Shown: in pieces, positions 28,834 through 39,827 of the stretch | Layout: each line of letters begins with the position of its first letter | How positions within the stretch are numbered: the first letter of the stretch is position 1 | Assembly: GCA_019232985.1 (NCBI GenBank) | Contig: JAFAMW010000035.1 | Span: 1 to 44,352, forward strand | Direction: 5' to 3' | From: Roseateles sp. | Lineage (GTDB): Bacteria; Pseudomonadota; Gammaproteobacteria; Burkholderiales; Burkholderiaceae | DNA: 44,352 nucleotides | Made by a program: the position numbers and the translations under genes | The notes under the pieces: generated by a model | What the model was told of the DNA's origin: nothing | The model's database searches: none | Seen by the model: only the letters and a program-made list of their open reading frames with translations

Positions 28834-31800
28834 TTAGGCGGAGAGAGCGGGTTCGGCGGCGGCGCCCGCCGGCCGGGCCTTGCGGCGCCGGCTCAGGCGG
28901 TCCATCAGCACGAAGACGACCGGCGTCGTGTACAGGGTCAGCAGCTGCGACAGGATCAGGCCGCCGACGATCGCCATGCCGAGCGGCTGGCGCAGCTCGG
29001 CGCCGTCGCCGGTGCCCAGCGCGAGCGGCAGCGCGCCGAAGATCGCCGCGACCGTCGTCATCAGGATCGGGCGCAGGCGCAGCGAGGCCGCGCGCAGGAT
29101 CGCCGCGCTCGCCGTCATGTGGCCGGCGCGCTGCCGCTCGATCGCGAAGTCGATCATCATGATCGCGTTCTTCTTGACGATGCCGATCAGGAGGATCACG
29201 CCGATCAGCGAGATGATCGAGAACGGCGTGTCGAAGGCCAGCAGCGCGAGCAGCGCGCCGACGCCGGCCGAGGGCAGCGTCGACAGGATCGTGACCGGGT
29301 GGACGAGGCTCTCGTAGAGCATGCCGAGCACGAGGTAGATCGCGACGACCGCGGCGAGGATCAGCAGCGGCTGCGACGACAGCGACTGCTGGAACGCGTT
29401 CGCCGTGCCCGCGAACACGCCGCGCACCGTGACCGGCACGCCGAGCTCGCTCAGCGCGTTCTGGATCGCGACCGTAGCGTCCGACAGCGACACGCCGGGC
29501 GGCAGGTTGAAGCTGATCGTCGACGCCGGCGTGCCGCTCTGGTGGCTGATGCCGAGCGGCGTGTTCGTGACCTGGTAATGCGTGAACGACGACAGCGGCA
29601 CGTTGGCGCCGTTAGCGCCGCTCACGTAGAGCTGCTTGAGCACCTCGGGGCCCGTGAGCCATTGCGGCGCGAGCTCCATGACGACGCGGTACTGGTTCAG
29701 CGGGTTGTAGATCACGCCGACCTGGCGCTGGCCGAACGCGTCGTTGAGGAAATTGTCGACCGTCGTGACGTTGACGCCGAGCCGCGCGGCCGCGTCGCGG
29801 TCGATCACGATCGAGGTCTGCATGCCCTTGTCGTTCTGGTCGGTGTTGACGTCGGTGAGCTCGGGCAGCTTGTCGAGCGCGTTGCGGATGCGCGGCTCCC
29901 AGGTGCGCAGGTCCTCGAGGTTGTCGGACAGCAGCGTGAACTGGTATTGCGCGTCGGATTGGCGGCCGCCGATGCGGATGTCCTGGATCGGCACGAGGAA
30001 CAGGTTCACGCCGGCCTCGTGGGCGAGCTTGCCGCGCAGCCGGTTGATGACCATGTCGGCCGAGAGCTTGCGCTCGGCGAGCGGCTTGAGCGTGATGAAG
30101 AAGCGCGCCGTGTTGGTCTGGCCGCCGCCGGTGAAGCCGTTCACGCTGTCGATCGCGGGGTCGGCCATCAGGATCGCCTCGAGGCGGTCGACGCGCGCGC
30201 GCATGACCTCGAAGGAGCTCGCCTGGTCGGCCTGCACGCCGCCGATCAGCATGCCGGTGTCCTGCTGCGGGAAGAAGGTCTTGGGGATCGTCGCGTAGAG
30301 GTGGAAGTTGAGCGCGACCACGGCGACGAGCGACAGCAGCGCGACCGGCTGGTGGCGCAGCGTCCACATCAGCGAGCGCCGGTAGCCGCGCTGGAAGAAG
30401 CGGCCGATGCGCGCGGCCGCGCGCGCGTAGCGGCCCGGCGCGCGCGTCTCCTCGGGGTCGGCGCGCAACAGCGTCGCGGCCATCATCGGCGTCGTCGTCA
30501 GCGACACCAGCATCGAGATGAGGATCGACGCGGACAGCACGATCGCGAACTCGCGGAACAGCCGGCCGACGACGCCGCCCATCAAGAGGATCGGGATGAA
30601 CACGGCGATCAGCGAGATGCTGATCGACACGACCGTGAAGCCGATCTCGCGGGCACCGCGCAGCGCCGCCTCGCGTGGCGTCAGGCCATGCTCGATATGG
30701 CGGCTGATGTTCTCGAGCACGACGATCGCGTCGTCGACGACGAAGCCGGTCGCGACGGTCAGCGCCATCGCCGACAGGTTGTCGAGGCTGTAGCCGCACA
30801 AATACATCACGCCGAAGGTGCCGGCGAGCGAGACCGGCACGACGACGGCCGGGATCAGCGTCGCGCGCACGCGGCGCAGGAACACGAGCACGACGAGCAC
30901 GACGAGGCCGACGGCGATCGCGAGCGAGCGCTCGACCTCGCGCAGCGACGCGCGGATCGTCGGCGTGCGGTCCATCAGCACCTTGAGCGAGATCGCCGGC
31001 GGGATCGAGGCCTGCAGGTGCGGCATCAGCGCGCGCACGCGCTCGACGGTCTCGATGATGTTCGCGCCGGGCTCCTTCATGATGAACAGCATCACGGCGG
31101 GCCGGCCGTTCGCGATGCCGTAGTTGCGCACGTCCTGGACCGAGTCGGTGACCTGGGCGACGTCGCGCAGGCGCACGGCGGCGCCGCGCGCGTAGTTGAG
31201 CACGACGGGCGCGAAGTCGGCCGCCGTGCGCGCCTGGTCGTTCGCGCCGATCTGCCAGTTCTGCGCCTTGTCCTCGAGCACGCCGAGCGGGCGCTTGCCG
31301 TTGGTGTTCGTGAGCGCCGTGCGCACGCTGTCGAGCGCGATGCCGGTCGACGCGAGCTTGGCGGGGTTGAGCTCGACGCGCACGGCCGGCAGCGCCGCGC
31401 CGCCGACCGTGACCTGGCCGACGCCGTCGACCTGCGACAGGCGCTGCGCGAGCACCGTCGACGCGGCGTCGTACATCTGGCCGCGGTCGAGCGTCGCCGA
31501 GGTCAGCGCGAGGATCATGATCGGCGAGTCCGCCGGGTTGACCTTGCGGTAGCTCGGGTTGCTCGGCATGCCGGTGGGCAGCAGGGTGCGCGCCGCGTTG
31601 ATTGCGGCCTGGACGTCGCGCGCGGCGCCGTCGATGTCGCGGTCGAGGTCGAACTGCAGCGTCACGCTCGTCGAGCCGAGCTGCGAGCGCGAGGTGATCT
31701 CGTTGACGCCGGCGATCGCGCCGAGCGCGCGCTCGAGCGGCGTCGCGACCGTCGCGGCCATGGTCTCGGGGCTCGCGCCGGGCAGCGAGGCCGACACCGA

Positions 31801-31935
31801 GATCGTCGGGAAGTCGACCTGCGGCAGCGGCGCGATCGCGAGCTTCGCGTAGGCGAGCAGGCCCGCGAGCAGCAGGCCCAGCGTGATCAGCGTCGTCGCG
31901 ACCGGGCGCGCGATGAAGGGGGCCGAGATATTCAT
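28834..31935 (-). CDS. mdtC: RND multidrug efflux permease, MdtC/MuxC type
   Basis: A full-length 1033-aa inner-membrane proton antiporter with twelve membrane helices and two large periplasmic loops. [15 protein letters not shown] carries the TM4 Asp-Asp proton-relay pair and [17 protein letters not shown] the conserved late helix. The N-terminus [16 protein letters not shown] is typical. In MdtABC systems two different RND proteins form a mixed trimer with substrates such as bile salts, novobiocin or metal chelators; the substrate here is unknown. It follows the sister permease by 12 bp. Confidence 0.95.
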   Translation of the reverse strand: MNISAPFIARPVATTLITLGLLLAGLLAYAKLAIAPLPQVDFPTISVSASLPGASPETMAATVATPLERALGAIAGVNEITSRSQLGSTSVTLQFDLDRDIDGAARDVQAAINAARTLLPTGMPSNPSYRKVNPADSPIMILALTSATLDRGQMYDAASTVLAQRLSQVDGVGQVTVGGAALPAVRVELNPAKLASTGIALDSVRTALTNTNGKRPLGVLEDKAQNWQIGANDQARTAADFAPVVLNYARGAAVRLRDVAQVTDSVQDVRNYGIANGRPAVMLFIMKEPGANIIETVERVRALMPHLQASIPPAISLKVLMDRTPTIRASLREVERSLAIAVGLVVLVVLVFLRRVRATLIPAVVVPVSLAGTFGVMYLCGYSLDNLSAMALTVATGFVVDDAIVVLENISRHIEHGLTPREAALRGAREIGFTVVSISISLIAVFIPILLMGGVVGRLFREFAIVLSASILISMLVSLTTTPMMAATLLRADPEETRAPGRYARAAARIGRFFQRGYRRSLMWTLRHQPVALLSLVAVVALNFHLYATIPKTFFPQQDTGMLIGGVQADQASSFEVMRARVDRLEAILMADPAIDSVNGFTGGGQTNTARFFITLKPLAERKLSADMVINRLRGKLAHEAGVNLFLVPIQDIRIGGRQSDAQYQFTLLSDNLEDLRTWEPRIRNALDKLPELTDVNTDQNDKGMQTSIVIDRDAAARLGVNVTTVDNFLNDAFGQRQVGVIYNPLNQYRVVMELAPQWLTGPEVLKQLYVSGANGANVPLSSFTHYQVTNTPLGISHQSGTPASTISFNLPPGVSLSDATVAIQNALSELGVPVTVRGVFAGTANAFQQSLSSQPLLILAAVVAIYLVLGMLYESLVHPVTILSTLPSAGVGALLALLAFDTPFSIISLIGVILLIGIVKKNAIMMIDFAIERQRAGHMTASAAILRAASLRLRPILMTTVAAIFGALPLALGTGDGAELRQPLGMAIVGGLILSQLLTLYTTPVVFVLMDRLSRRRKARPAGAAAEPALSA

Positions 31936-31947
31936 GCCGCCGTCGCC

Positions 31948-34900
31948 TCAGACCGTCTTCGCGCGCGGCTTGGCCAGGCCCCAGCGGCGCGCGAGCGCCG
32001 CGAAGCCGAGGTAGATCACCGGCGTCGTGTACAGCGTCAGCAGCTGGCTCACGATCAGGCCGCCGACCATGGTCACGCCGAGCGGGTGGCGCAGCTCGTG
32101 GCCCGCGCCGGTGCCGACCATCAGCGGCAGCGCGCCGAGCAGGGCGGCCATCGTCGTCATCAGGATCGGGCGCAGGCGCAGCAGGCAGGCCTGGTGGATC
32201 GCCTGGCGCGGCGCGAGGCCCTGCTCGCGCTCGGCCTCGAGCGCGAAGTCGATCATCATGATCGCGTTCTTCTTGACGATGCCGATCAGCAGCACGATGC
32301 CGATGATGCCGACGATGCCGAGGTCGAGCCGCGCGGCGAGCAGCGCGAGCAGCGCGCCGAGGCCGGCCGAGGGCAGGGTCGAGAGGATCGTCATCGGATG
32401 CACGTAGCTCTCGTAGAGCACGCCGAGCACGATGTACATCGTGACGACCGACGCGAGGATCAGCAGCAGCGTGCTCGACAGCGAGTTGCGGAACGCCTCG
32501 GCCGCGCCCTGGAAGCTCGTCTCGACGCTCGCGGGCAGCTCGAGCTGGGCCTCGGCGGCCTTGATCGCGTCGACGGCCGCGCCGAGCGAGGTGCCGGCCG
32601 ACAGGTTGAACGAGATCGTCGCGGCCGGGAACTGCGCGACATGGTTGACGACGAGCGCGGCCGGCTGCTCGACGAGGTGGGCGACGGCCGTCAGCGGCAC
32701 CTGGACCGTCGTGCTCGTGCCGGTCGGGCTGAGCTGGGTGCCGGGCACGTAGAGGCCGTCGAGCGCGTCGGGGCCGCGGCGGAACTGCGGCGCGGCCTCG
32801 AGCACGACGCGGTACTGGCTGTTCTGCGTGTAGATCGTCGAGATCAGGCGCTGGCCGAACGCGTCGTAGAGCACCGCGTCGATGTTGGCGACGGTCACGC
32901 CGAGACGGCCCGCGGCCTCGCGGTCGATCTGCACATAGGCCTGCAGGCCCTGGTCCTCGAGGTCGCTCGCGACGTCGGCGAGCTCGGGCAGGGCCTTGAG
33001 CCTGGCGAGCAGGGCGCGGTTCGCGTTCGTGAGGTCGTCGCTGTTCGGCGAGGACAGCAGGAACTGGTACTGCGTCTTCGCGACGCGGTCCTCGATCGAC
33101 AGGTCCTGCACCGGCTGCATGTAGGCGCGGATGCCGGCGACCTTGGCGGTCTCGCGGTTCAGGCGCTGGATGATGTCGCTCGCCGACAGGCTGCGCTGCT
33201 CGAAGGGCTTGAGCGTGATCTGCATGCGCCCGGTGTTGAGCGTCGCGTTCGCGCCGTCGACGCCGATGAAGCTGCTCAGGTGGTCGACGTCGGGGTCCTT
33301 GAGGATCGCCTCGGCGAGCGCCTGCTGGTGCTCGGACATCGCGTCGAAGGAACTGCTCTGGTCGGCCTCCGTGATGACCTGGATCAGGCCCGTGTCCTGG
33401 ACCGGGAAGAAGCCCTTGGGCACGAAGGTGTAGAGCAGGCCCGTCACGGCGAGCGTCGCGACGAACACGAGCAGGGTCGCGCGCGGGCGGTCGAGCACCC
33501 AGTCGAGCGAGCGGCCGTAGCCGGCCACGGCGGCGTCGTAGCGCGCGCCGAACCAGGCGCCGACGCGCGTGTGCTTGTGCTCGACCTCGGGGCGCAGCAG
33601 GCGCGCGCTCATCATCGGCGTGAGCGTCAGCGAGACGAAGGCCGAGATGAGGATCGACACGGCGAGCGTGATCGCGAACTCGTGGAACAGGCGGCCGACC
33701 ACGTCGCCCATGAACAGCAGAGGGATCAGCACGGCGATCAGCGAGACCGTCAGCGAGATGATCGTGAAGCCGATCTGCTTGCTGCCCTTGAGCGCGGCCT
33801 GCAGCGGCGTCTCGCCCTCCTCGACGAAGCGCGCGATGTTCTCGACCATCACGATCGCGTCGTCGACGACGAAGCCCGTCGAGATCGTCAGCGCCATCAG
33901 CGTGAGGTTGTTGATCGAGAAGCCGGCCAGGTACATCACGCCGAAGGTGCCGACGAGCGACAGCGGCACGGCGACGCCGGGGATCAGCGTCGCGCTCGCG
34001 CTGCGCAGGAACAGGAAGATCACCATCACGACGAGCGCGACGGCGAGGATCAGCTCGAACTGGGTGTCGAGCACCGACGCGCGGATCGTCACCGTGCGGT
34101 CGGAGATCACCTGCACGTCGAGCGAGGCCGGCAGCGAGGCCTGCAGCTGCGGCAGCAGCGCCTTGACGCGGTCGACCGTCTCGATCACGTTCGCGCCGGG
34201 CTGGCGCTGGACGTTGAGGATCACGCCGGGCGTGGTGTCGCTCCACGCGGCGAGGCGCAGGTTCTCGGCGTCGTCGACGATGGCGGCGACGTCGCCGAGG
34301 CGCAGCGCGTTGCCGTTGCGCCAGGCGATCACGACCTGCCGGTACTCGGCCGCGCTCTTGAGCTGGTCGTTCGCGTCGATCGTCGACGCGCGCTGCGCGC
34401 CGTCGAAGCTGCCCTTGGCCTCGTTGACGTTGGCCGCGGCGATCGCCGCGCGCAGGTCCTCGAGGCTCAGGCCCAGCTGCGCGAGCTGGCGCGGGTCGGC
34501 CTGGATGCGTACGGCCGGGCGGCGCCCGCCGGCGATCGACACGAGCCCGACGCCGTCGACCTGCGAGAGCTTGGGCGCGAGGCGGTTCTCGACGAGGTCG
34601 TGGACCTTGATGATCGGCAGCGAGGGCGAGGTGATCGCGAGCGTGAGCACCGGCGCGTCGGCCGGGTTGACCTTGCTGTAGACCGGGGGCATCGGCAGGT
34701 CGCTCGGCAGCAGGTTGCCGCCCGCGTTGATCGCGGCCTGGACCTCCTGCTCGGCGACGTCGAGCGACAGCGTCAGCGAGAAGCGCAGCGTGATCACCGA
34801 CGCGCCGCCCGAGCTCGTCGAGCTCATCTGGCTCAGGCCCGGCATCTGGCCGAACTGGCGCTCGAGCGGGGCGGTGATCGTCGTCGCGATGACCTCGGGG

Positions 34901-35064
34901 CTCGCGCCCGGGTACAGGGTCGTGATCTGGATGGTCGGGTAGTCGACCTCGGGCAGCGCCGACAGCGGCAGCAGGCGGTACGCGAGCAGGCCGGCCAGCA
35001 GGATGGCCAGCATCAGCAGCGAGGTCGCGACCGGCCGCTCGATAAAGGGGCGGGACGGGTTCAT
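31948..35064 (-). CDS. mdtB: RND multidrug efflux permease, MdtB/MuxB type
   Basis: A full-length 1038-aa RND permease starting [33 protein letters not shown] holds the TM4 Asp-Asp pair. The periplasmic part contains [13 protein letters not shown], the porter-domain entry block. It is clearly paralogous to the downstream permease along its length, as expected for the MdtB/MdtC pair. It starts 9 bp after the fusion-protein stop. Confidence 0.95.
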   Translation of the reverse strand: MNPSRPFIERPVATSLLMLAILLAGLLAYRLLPLSALPEVDYPTIQITTLYPGASPEVIATTITAPLERQFGQMPGLSQMSSTSSGGASVITLRFSLTLSLDVAEQEVQAAINAGGNLLPSDLPMPPVYSKVNPADAPVLTLAITSPSLPIIKVHDLVENRLAPKLSQVDGVGLVSIAGGRRPAVRIQADPRQLAQLGLSLEDLRAAIAAANVNEAKGSFDGAQRASTIDANDQLKSAAEYRQVVIAWRNGNALRLGDVAAIVDDAENLRLAAWSDTTPGVILNVQRQPGANVIETVDRVKALLPQLQASLPASLDVQVISDRTVTIRASVLDTQFELILAVALVVMVIFLFLRSASATLIPGVAVPLSLVGTFGVMYLAGFSINNLTLMALTISTGFVVDDAIVMVENIARFVEEGETPLQAALKGSKQIGFTIISLTVSLIAVLIPLLFMGDVVGRLFHEFAITLAVSILISAFVSLTLTPMMSARLLRPEVEHKHTRVGAWFGARYDAAVAGYGRSLDWVLDRPRATLLVFVATLAVTGLLYTFVPKGFFPVQDTGLIQVITEADQSSSFDAMSEHQQALAEAILKDPDVDHLSSFIGVDGANATLNTGRMQITLKPFEQRSLSASDIIQRLNRETAKVAGIRAYMQPVQDLSIEDRVAKTQYQFLLSSPNSDDLTNANRALLARLKALPELADVASDLEDQGLQAYVQIDREAAGRLGVTVANIDAVLYDAFGQRLISTIYTQNSQYRVVLEAAPQFRRGPDALDGLYVPGTQLSPTGTSTTVQVPLTAVAHLVEQPAALVVNHVAQFPAATISFNLSAGTSLGAAVDAIKAAEAQLELPASVETSFQGAAEAFRNSLSSTLLLILASVVTMYIVLGVLYESYVHPMTILSTLPSAGLGALLALLAARLDLGIVGIIGIVLLIGIVKKNAIMMIDFALEAEREQGLAPRQAIHQACLLRLRPILMTTMAALLGALPLMVGTGAGHELRHPLGVTMVGGLIVSQLLTLYTTPVIYLGFAALARRWGLAKPRAKTV

Positions 35065-35073
35065 GGCCGGGGC

Positions 35074-36447
35074 TTAGTTGCTCGCGCCGCTGGCCGCGCT
35101 CGCGCGATGACCCCAGCCACCGGCCGCGCCGCTCGCCGCGCCGCTCGCCGCACCGGCGCCGTGGCGGCCGCGGTGCTGGGTGGGCTGGGCGCCCGCGCGC
35201 TGGTTCGGGTCCTTCGCGATGACCTCGACCTTCGCGCCGTCGCGCAGGCGGTCGATGCCGTCGATGACGACGCTCTCGCCGGGCTGGACAGAACCGTCGA
35301 TGCCGGTCCAGTCGCCGTCGACGACGCCGGGCACGACCTTGCGCGCGCTGACCGACTGGTCGGCGCCGACGACGTAGACGTAGAAGCCGTCGGCGCCGCG
35401 CTGCACGGCCGCGGTCGGCACGGCGAGCTGCTGCGGCAGCGTGTCGAGCTGCAGGCGCACGCGCACGGCCTGGTTCGGGTACAGGCTCTCGTCGCGGTTG
35501 TCGAACAGCGCCTTGAGCTTGATCGTGTCGGTCGTCGGATCGATCGCGTTGTCGCGCGACGCGACGCGGCCTTCGGCGAGCTTGTGCTTGCCGTCGCGGC
35601 CCCAGGCCTCGACGACGAGGGTCTGGCGCGCGTTCATCGCGGCGGCGATCTTCGGCAGGTTGGCCGAGGGCACGGAGAATGTCAGCGCGATCGGCTGCGT
35701 CTCGGCGATCACGACGACGCCGTTCGCGTCGCTCGGCGACACGACGTTGCCGAGGTCGACCTGCTTGAGGCCCGCGCGGCCCGAGATCGGCGCGACCACG
35801 TTGCAGTAGCCGAGCTGCAGGCGCGCGGTGTCGACGGCGCCCTGGTCCGAGCGCACGGTGCCGACGAGCTGCTGCACGAGCGCGACCTGGGTGTCGAGCT
35901 GCTGCCTGGGCACGGCGTCCTTGGCGACGAGGTCCTGATAGCGCTTGAGGTCGACGCGCGCGTTGTCGAGCTGGGCCCTGTCGCGCAGCAGCACGCCTTC
36001 GGCCTGGGCCAGCGCGGCCGCGAACGCGCGCGGGTCGATATGCGCGAGCGCCTGGCCCTTCCTGACGGGCTGGCCTTCCTTGAACAGCAGGTCCTGCAGC
36101 ACGCCGCTGACCTGGACGTGGACGGTCGCCGTGTTGTTCGCCGCGAGCGTGCCGATCGCCTCGACGTTCACGTGCATGTCGCGGCGCTGCGTGGTCTCGA
36201 CCGAGACCGGCTGGGCGCGATTGCCGGCGGCGAAGCGGCGCGCCGCGCCGCCGCCCGGGCCACCCTGGCTGCCCGGCGCGCCGCCCTGCGCCGACGCGGC
36301 GTCGGCCGCGGCCTTGTGCGCGTGGTGCCACCAGCCGCCGGCGATCAGCAGCGCGACGACGCCGAGGCCCCAGACCCAGGCCTTGCCTTGCTGGCGCGAA
36401 CGGGTGGAGCGGGGGACAGCGGAGGAGGCGGGATCTTGGCGCAGCAT
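35074..36447 (-). CDS. mdtA: RND periplasmic adaptor (membrane fusion protein), MdtA type
   Basis: A 457-aa adaptor with one N-terminal membrane anchor (~24-42), a Gly/Ala-rich spacer, a lipoyl-like hairpin domain (GVLQDLLFKEGQPVRKGQ, then VVAPISGRAGLKQVDLGN), a beta-barrel domain and a membrane-proximal domain. The C-terminus is an unusual Ala/Gly/Ser-rich tail with repeated GAASGAASGAAGG. The ATG at 36447 is chosen because the anchor follows closely; the open frame runs to 36576. It is first in the mdtABC-OMF operon; the gap 36448-36606 holds its promoter, with no motif I can name confidently. Confidence 0.93.
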   Translation of the reverse strand: MLRQDPASSAVPRSTRSRQQGKAWVWGLGVVALLIAGGWWHHAHKAAADAASAQGGAPGSQGGPGGGAARRFAAGNRAQPVSVETTQRRDMHVNVEAIGTLAANNTATVHVQVSGVLQDLLFKEGQPVRKGQALAHIDPRAFAAALAQAEGVLLRDRAQLDNARVDLKRYQDLVAKDAVPRQQLDTQVALVQQLVGTVRSDQGAVDTARLQLGYCNVVAPISGRAGLKQVDLGNVVSPSDANGVVVIAETQPIALTFSVPSANLPKIAAAMNARQTLVVEAWGRDGKHKLAEGRVASRDNAIDPTTDTIKLKALFDNRDESLYPNQAVRVRLQLDTLPQQLAVPTAAVQRGADGFYVYVVGADQSVSARKVVPGVVDGDWTGIDGSVQPGESVVIDGIDRLRDGAKVEVIAKDPNQRAGAQPTQHRGRHGAGAASGAASGAAGGWGHRASAASGASN

Positions 36448-36606
36448 GCTGGGCGACGGGGCGATGTAAGCGGAGTCAGCGACTCTACACGCCGCTACCC
36501 GGGGCCCGGATTGCCTCTTGGAAAAGTTCGCCTGATCCAACCCGGCCCGAACCCTGTCCAGGGTGCCGTTCGGCACTGCCCGGCGGCGCGTGCCCGTGCT
36601 AGCTAG

Positions 36607-37119
36607 TCAGGCCGCGAGCAGTTGCTCGATCTGGGCCTGCAGCGCGCCGAAGTCGGGTTCGCCGACGAAGCGCTTGACGATGCGGCCGTTCTTGTCGATC
36701 AGGAAGCTCGTCGGCGTCATCCGGACCTGGCCGAAGGCCTTGGCGAGCGTGCCCATATTGTCGATCGCGACGCCGAAGGGCAGCGCGCGCGAGGCCGCGA
36801 AGTTCGACACATAGGCGGGCGGGTCGTAGCTCATCGCGACGGCGAGCGTGTCGAAGCCGCGGCCCTTGTACTTCTGGAAGGTCTGGACCACCTGCGGCAT
36901 CTCGTGCACGCAGGTCGTGCAGTCGGTCGCCCAGAAGCTCACGAACATGACCTTGCCGTGCCACTGGCTCGAGTCGGCCGGTTTGCCGTCGAGCAGCACA
37001 TAGTGCACCGCCGGCGCGGCCTCGCCGGCCGGGGCCAGCGCGACCCAGGCGCCGACCGCGAGCGCGGCGCCGACGACCGCGGCGATGAGGGCGGGCTTGG
37101 ACGGGCGACGCGTGTTCAT
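36607..37119 (-). CDS. TlpA-like periplasmic thioredoxin-fold protein
   Basis: Encodes 170 aa with an N-terminal membrane anchor (~10-30) and a thioredoxin-like domain facing the periplasm. The active-site motif is C-T-T-C (Cys67, Cys70) in FWATDCTTCVHEMP, and a cis-proline loop TPTSFLIDKNG is present. TlpA/ResA relatives reduce apocytochromes or other periplasmic disulfides; the CTTC dipeptide is less common than CxPC. TACACT lies 7 nt before the ATG. It is upstream of the efflux operon, with a 159-bp gap, so it is probably a separate unit. Confidence 0.9.
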   Translation of the reverse strand: MNTRRPSKPALIAAVVGAALAVGAWVALAPAGEAAPAVHYVLLDGKPADSSQWHGKVMFVSFWATDCTTCVHEMPQVVQTFQKYKGRGFDTLAVAMSYDPPAYVSNFAASRALPFGVAIDNMGTLAKAFGQVRMTPTSFLIDKNGRIVKRFVGEPDFGALQAQIEQLLAA

Positions 37120-37153
37120 GGCCGGCAGTGTACGCCGCACGCGCGCGGCGTGC

Positions 37154-38335
37154 TCAGTGCGACTTCGACAGCTCGAAGGTCAGCAGCGACGGCAGCGCGT
37201 CGGCCAGGTGAGTGCGCGCGATGCGCGCGACGCCGTCGCCGGTGGCGGTGGACAGCTGGGTGACGCGGTCCTCGTCGTGGACCTCGACCCAGCAGAAGTC
37301 GGGGACCTCGACGGCGATCTCGGGTTGCAGCTCGGCGAGGATCGCGTCGCGCAGGCCGGCCTCGAACAGGATGCCGTGCGGCAGGCCTTCGGCGCAGAAC
37401 TGGCCGGCCTCGGCGACGCTGTCGACGATGTCGACGATCAGGCCCATGTGCGCGACCGCGGCCTGGATCTGGCGGCGCAGCTCGACGCGCGGCGACACGA
37501 TCAGCACATGGCTGCCCGCCAGCGGCTTGGAATTGGCCGAGGGCGGGTAATCGGGCAGGTCGTCGATCGAGTCGATGCCGGCGCGCGTGCTCGCGGCCGG
37601 CGGCGGGAGGTCGGCGGCCGGCTCGCCGGCCTCGTCGCCGACGGTGTACGGGAACTGCAGGGTCAGCACCGTGATGCCGGCCTCTTCCTCGCGCACCGGT
37701 CGCAGGTCCATCGCGAGCGCCGTCTGCTCGACGAGGCGCCAGGCCAGGGTGTCGGTCGTCGGCAGCGGCTCGTTGCGCGCGCGGCTCGACTCGAGCAGCT
37801 CGAGCGTGCGGTGGGCGAAGCGGCAGCTCAGGCGCGCGCGCGCGGGCCAGGGCGTGAGGTCGATGCGCAGGTCGATCGACGAATGGGTGCTCGCGAGCGC
37901 CCAGTCCATCATCGCGTTGAGCAGCGCGAACAGCAGCGAGCCGTCGGTCACGACCTCGACCGGCTTGAGCATCTGGCGTACCTGGATGCCGCGCGCCTGG
38001 GTCTCGCGGCTGCGGTGCGTGACGACGCCGCGCAGCAGCTGGGCCAGGTGCAGGCGCTCGCGCGCGAGGTTGAGCCGGCCCGACGCGAGGCGCGCGAGCT
38101 GCTGGCCCATGATGCCGGCCTCGCGCGCGGCCGCGACGTTCTCGCGCAGCGCGCGCAGGCCCTGGCGGTCGATCTGGCCGGTGCTCACGAGGCCGTGGAT
38201 GCGCTCGAGCGCCGCGCTCAGCGGGCCGGCGATCTCGGCGCCGAGCTGGCGCACGATGTCCGCCCAGAGCTCGTCCTTCGCCGCCGGCTCATTGGCGGCG
38301 GGCGGCGCGGGCGGGGTCGGGGGCGGTGTCGACAT
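37154..38335 (-). CDS. Degenerate histidine kinase with degenerate receiver (pseudo-hybrid kinase)
   Basis: Encodes 393 aa from the ATG at 38335 (a Pro-rich N-terminus follows). Residues ~22-100 look like a DHp helical pair, but the expected His is Ala33 (GAEIAGPL where active kinases have SHE.R.PL). Residues ~125-232 look like a HATPase_c domain with an altered N box (ALLNAMMDWAL) and no clear G1 or G2 boxes. Residues ~275-390 resemble a receiver (HVLIVSPRVELRRQI), yet the acidic pair is Ser-Pro and the phospho-Asp position has no Asp (ILFEAGL). It may act as a scaffold or modulator. Most of the similarity is structural, so the family call is moderate. Confidence 0.75.
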   Translation of the reverse strand: MSTPPPTPPAPPAANEPAAKDELWADIVRQLGAEIAGPLSAALERIHGLVSTGQIDRQGLRALRENVAAAREAGIMGQQLARLASGRLNLARERLHLAQLLRGVVTHRSRETQARGIQVRQMLKPVEVVTDGSLLFALLNAMMDWALASTHSSIDLRIDLTPWPARARLSCRFAHRTLELLESSRARNEPLPTTDTLAWRLVEQTALAMDLRPVREEEAGITVLTLQFPYTVGDEAGEPAADLPPPAASTRAGIDSIDDLPDYPPSANSKPLAGSHVLIVSPRVELRRQIQAAVAHMGLIVDIVDSVAEAGQFCAEGLPHGILFEAGLRDAILAELQPEIAVEVPDFCWVEVHDEDRVTQLSTATGDGVARIARTHLADALPSLLTFELSKSH

Positions 38336-38547
38336 GGCGGGTGGCGGGCTCGGGCGCACGGGTTTTGGCGGATTTTCTCGCGATCGCGCGAAGCGCATCT
38401 GTGCTAGCCGGTTGCAGGGTTTGCCATGCTGGGGGGCTTGGCCGCCAGCGTCCATCCCGCGAAAAGGGGAATCGTTTGCGGCTAACGCGCGACAAACTGC
38501 CCTCGCCAGCGCAGTAAGAACTCACTGCGCCGGCCCCGCCGCGCCCT

Positions 38548-39795
38548 TCAGGCCAGGACTTTTTGCGCGAGCAGCGTTTCGATGCGGTCCTCGGCGACCC
38601 CCGCCTCGCGCAGGATCTCGCGCGTATGCTGGCCGAGCAGCGGCGGCGCGTGGCGGTACTGGACCGGCGTGCGCTCGAGCTTGATCGGGCTCGCGACGAG
38701 CTCGAGCCCCGGGTGCTGAGGGTGGTCGAAGCGCGCCGTCATCGCGCGGGCCTGGACCTGCGGATCGGCGAAGGTCTGGGCGAGGTCGTTGATCGGCCCG
38801 CAGGGCACCTTCGCGGCCTCGAGCGCGGCGAGCCAGGCGTCGCGCGGGCGCTCGCGCAAGACTGCCTCGAGCAGCGGCACGAGCTCGGCGCGGTGGCGCA
38901 CGCGCGCGGCGTTGCTCGCGAAGCGGGCGTCGGCGGCCCATTCGGGGCGCCCCGCGATATCGCAGAACTTCGCGAACTGGCCGTCGTTGCCGACCGCGAG
39001 GATCAGGTGGCCGTCGGCGGCCGCGAAGACCTGGTAGGGCACGATGTTCGCGTGCGCGTTGCCCATGCGGCCCGGTGCCTTGCCCGTGACCATGTAGTTC
39101 GCGCCGAGGTTCGCGAGCATCGCGACCTGGGTGTCGAGCAGGGCCATGTCGATATGCTGGCCCTCGCCCGTGAGGTCGCGGTGGCGCAGCGCCGCGAGGA
39201 TCGCGACGCTCGCGTACATGCCGGTGAACAGGTCGGCCACGGCGACGCCGACCTTCTGCGGGCCGCCGCCGGGCAGGTCGTCGCGCTCGCCGGTCACGCT
39301 CATCAGGCCGCCGAGGCCCTGGATCGCGTAGTCGTAGCCGGCGCGGTCCTTGTAGGGGCCGTACTGACCGAAGCCGGTGATCGAGCAGACGACGAGGCGC
39401 GGCTGCGTGGCGCGCAGCGCCTGCGCGTCGAGGCCGTAGCGCGCGAGGTCGCCGACCTTGAAGTTCTCGACGAGCACGTCGCATTGCGCGGCCAGCTCGC
39501 GCACCAGCGCCTGGCCCTCGGGCGTCGCGATGTCGATGCAGATCGAGCGCTTGTTGCGGTTCGCGCCGAGGTAGTAGGCGGCTTCGGCCGTGTCGGCGCC
39601 GTGCGCGTCCTTCAGGTAGGGCGGGCCCCAGCCGCGCGTGTCGTCGCCGCTGCCCGGGCGCTCGACCTTGATCACGTCGGCGCCGAGGTCGGCGAGGGTC
39701 TGGGTGCACCAGGGGCCCGCGAGCACGCGCGAGAGGTCGAGCACGCGCACGCCGGCGAGCGCCTGGGGCGTCGAAGAAGGGGAGGTCGCTTCCAT
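38548..39795 (-). CDS. CaiB/BaiF (class III) CoA-transferase
   Basis: A 415-aa formyl-CoA-transferase-family enzyme. LAGVRVLDLSRVLAGPW is the N-terminal family block, NRNKRSICIDI a CoA-contact region, and Asp188 in VADLFTGMYA is the likely nucleophile aspartate. It transfers CoA between carboxylic acids; the substrate is unknown. The start at 39795 follows a CACAAT hexamer by 8 nt. Only 32 bp separate it from the divergent lipoprotein gene. Downstream is a 212-bp gap (38336-38547) with an inverted repeat at 38509-38530 and no T-run. Confidence 0.94.
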   Translation of the reverse strand: MEATSPSSTPQALAGVRVLDLSRVLAGPWCTQTLADLGADVIKVERPGSGDDTRGWGPPYLKDAHGADTAEAAYYLGANRNKRSICIDIATPEGQALVRELAAQCDVLVENFKVGDLARYGLDAQALRATQPRLVVCSITGFGQYGPYKDRAGYDYAIQGLGGLMSVTGERDDLPGGGPQKVGVAVADLFTGMYASVAILAALRHRDLTGEGQHIDMALLDTQVAMLANLGANYMVTGKAPGRMGNAHANIVPYQVFAAADGHLILAVGNDGQFAKFCDIAGRPEWAADARFASNAARVRHRAELVPLLEAVLRERPRDAWLAALEAAKVPCGPINDLAQTFADPQVQARAMTARFDHPQHPGLELVASPIKLERTPVQYRHAPPLLGQHTREILREAGVAEDRIETLLAQKVLA

Positions 39796-39803
39796 GGCCC
39801 GCG

Positions 39804-39822
39804 ATTGTGCCGTGCCCATAAT
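39804..39822. promoter_or_regulatory. Back-to-back -10 elements of divergent CoA-transferase and lipoprotein genes
   Basis: Minus strand CACAAT (39804-39809) lies 8 nt before the CoA-transferase ATG; plus strand CATAAT (39817-39822) lies 5 nt before the lipoprotein ATG. Each promoter's -35 region must fall inside or beyond the opposite gene's start. Both transcripts are predicted to be leaderless or nearly so. Confidence 0.4.
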
Positions 39823-39827
39823 CGCGC

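Noticed and set aside
28417..36606. A 2729-codon open frame on the plus strand across the RND efflux operon
   Set aside because: It lies antisense to four clearly recognised genes (mdtABC and the outer-membrane factor); its translation is Arg/Asp/His-rich low complexity, as expected from the complement of GC-rich codons.
38509..38530. A 7-bp-stem inverted repeat after the CoA transferase as an intrinsic terminator
   Set aside because: No T-run follows on the minus strand; at most a 3'-end stabilising hairpin.
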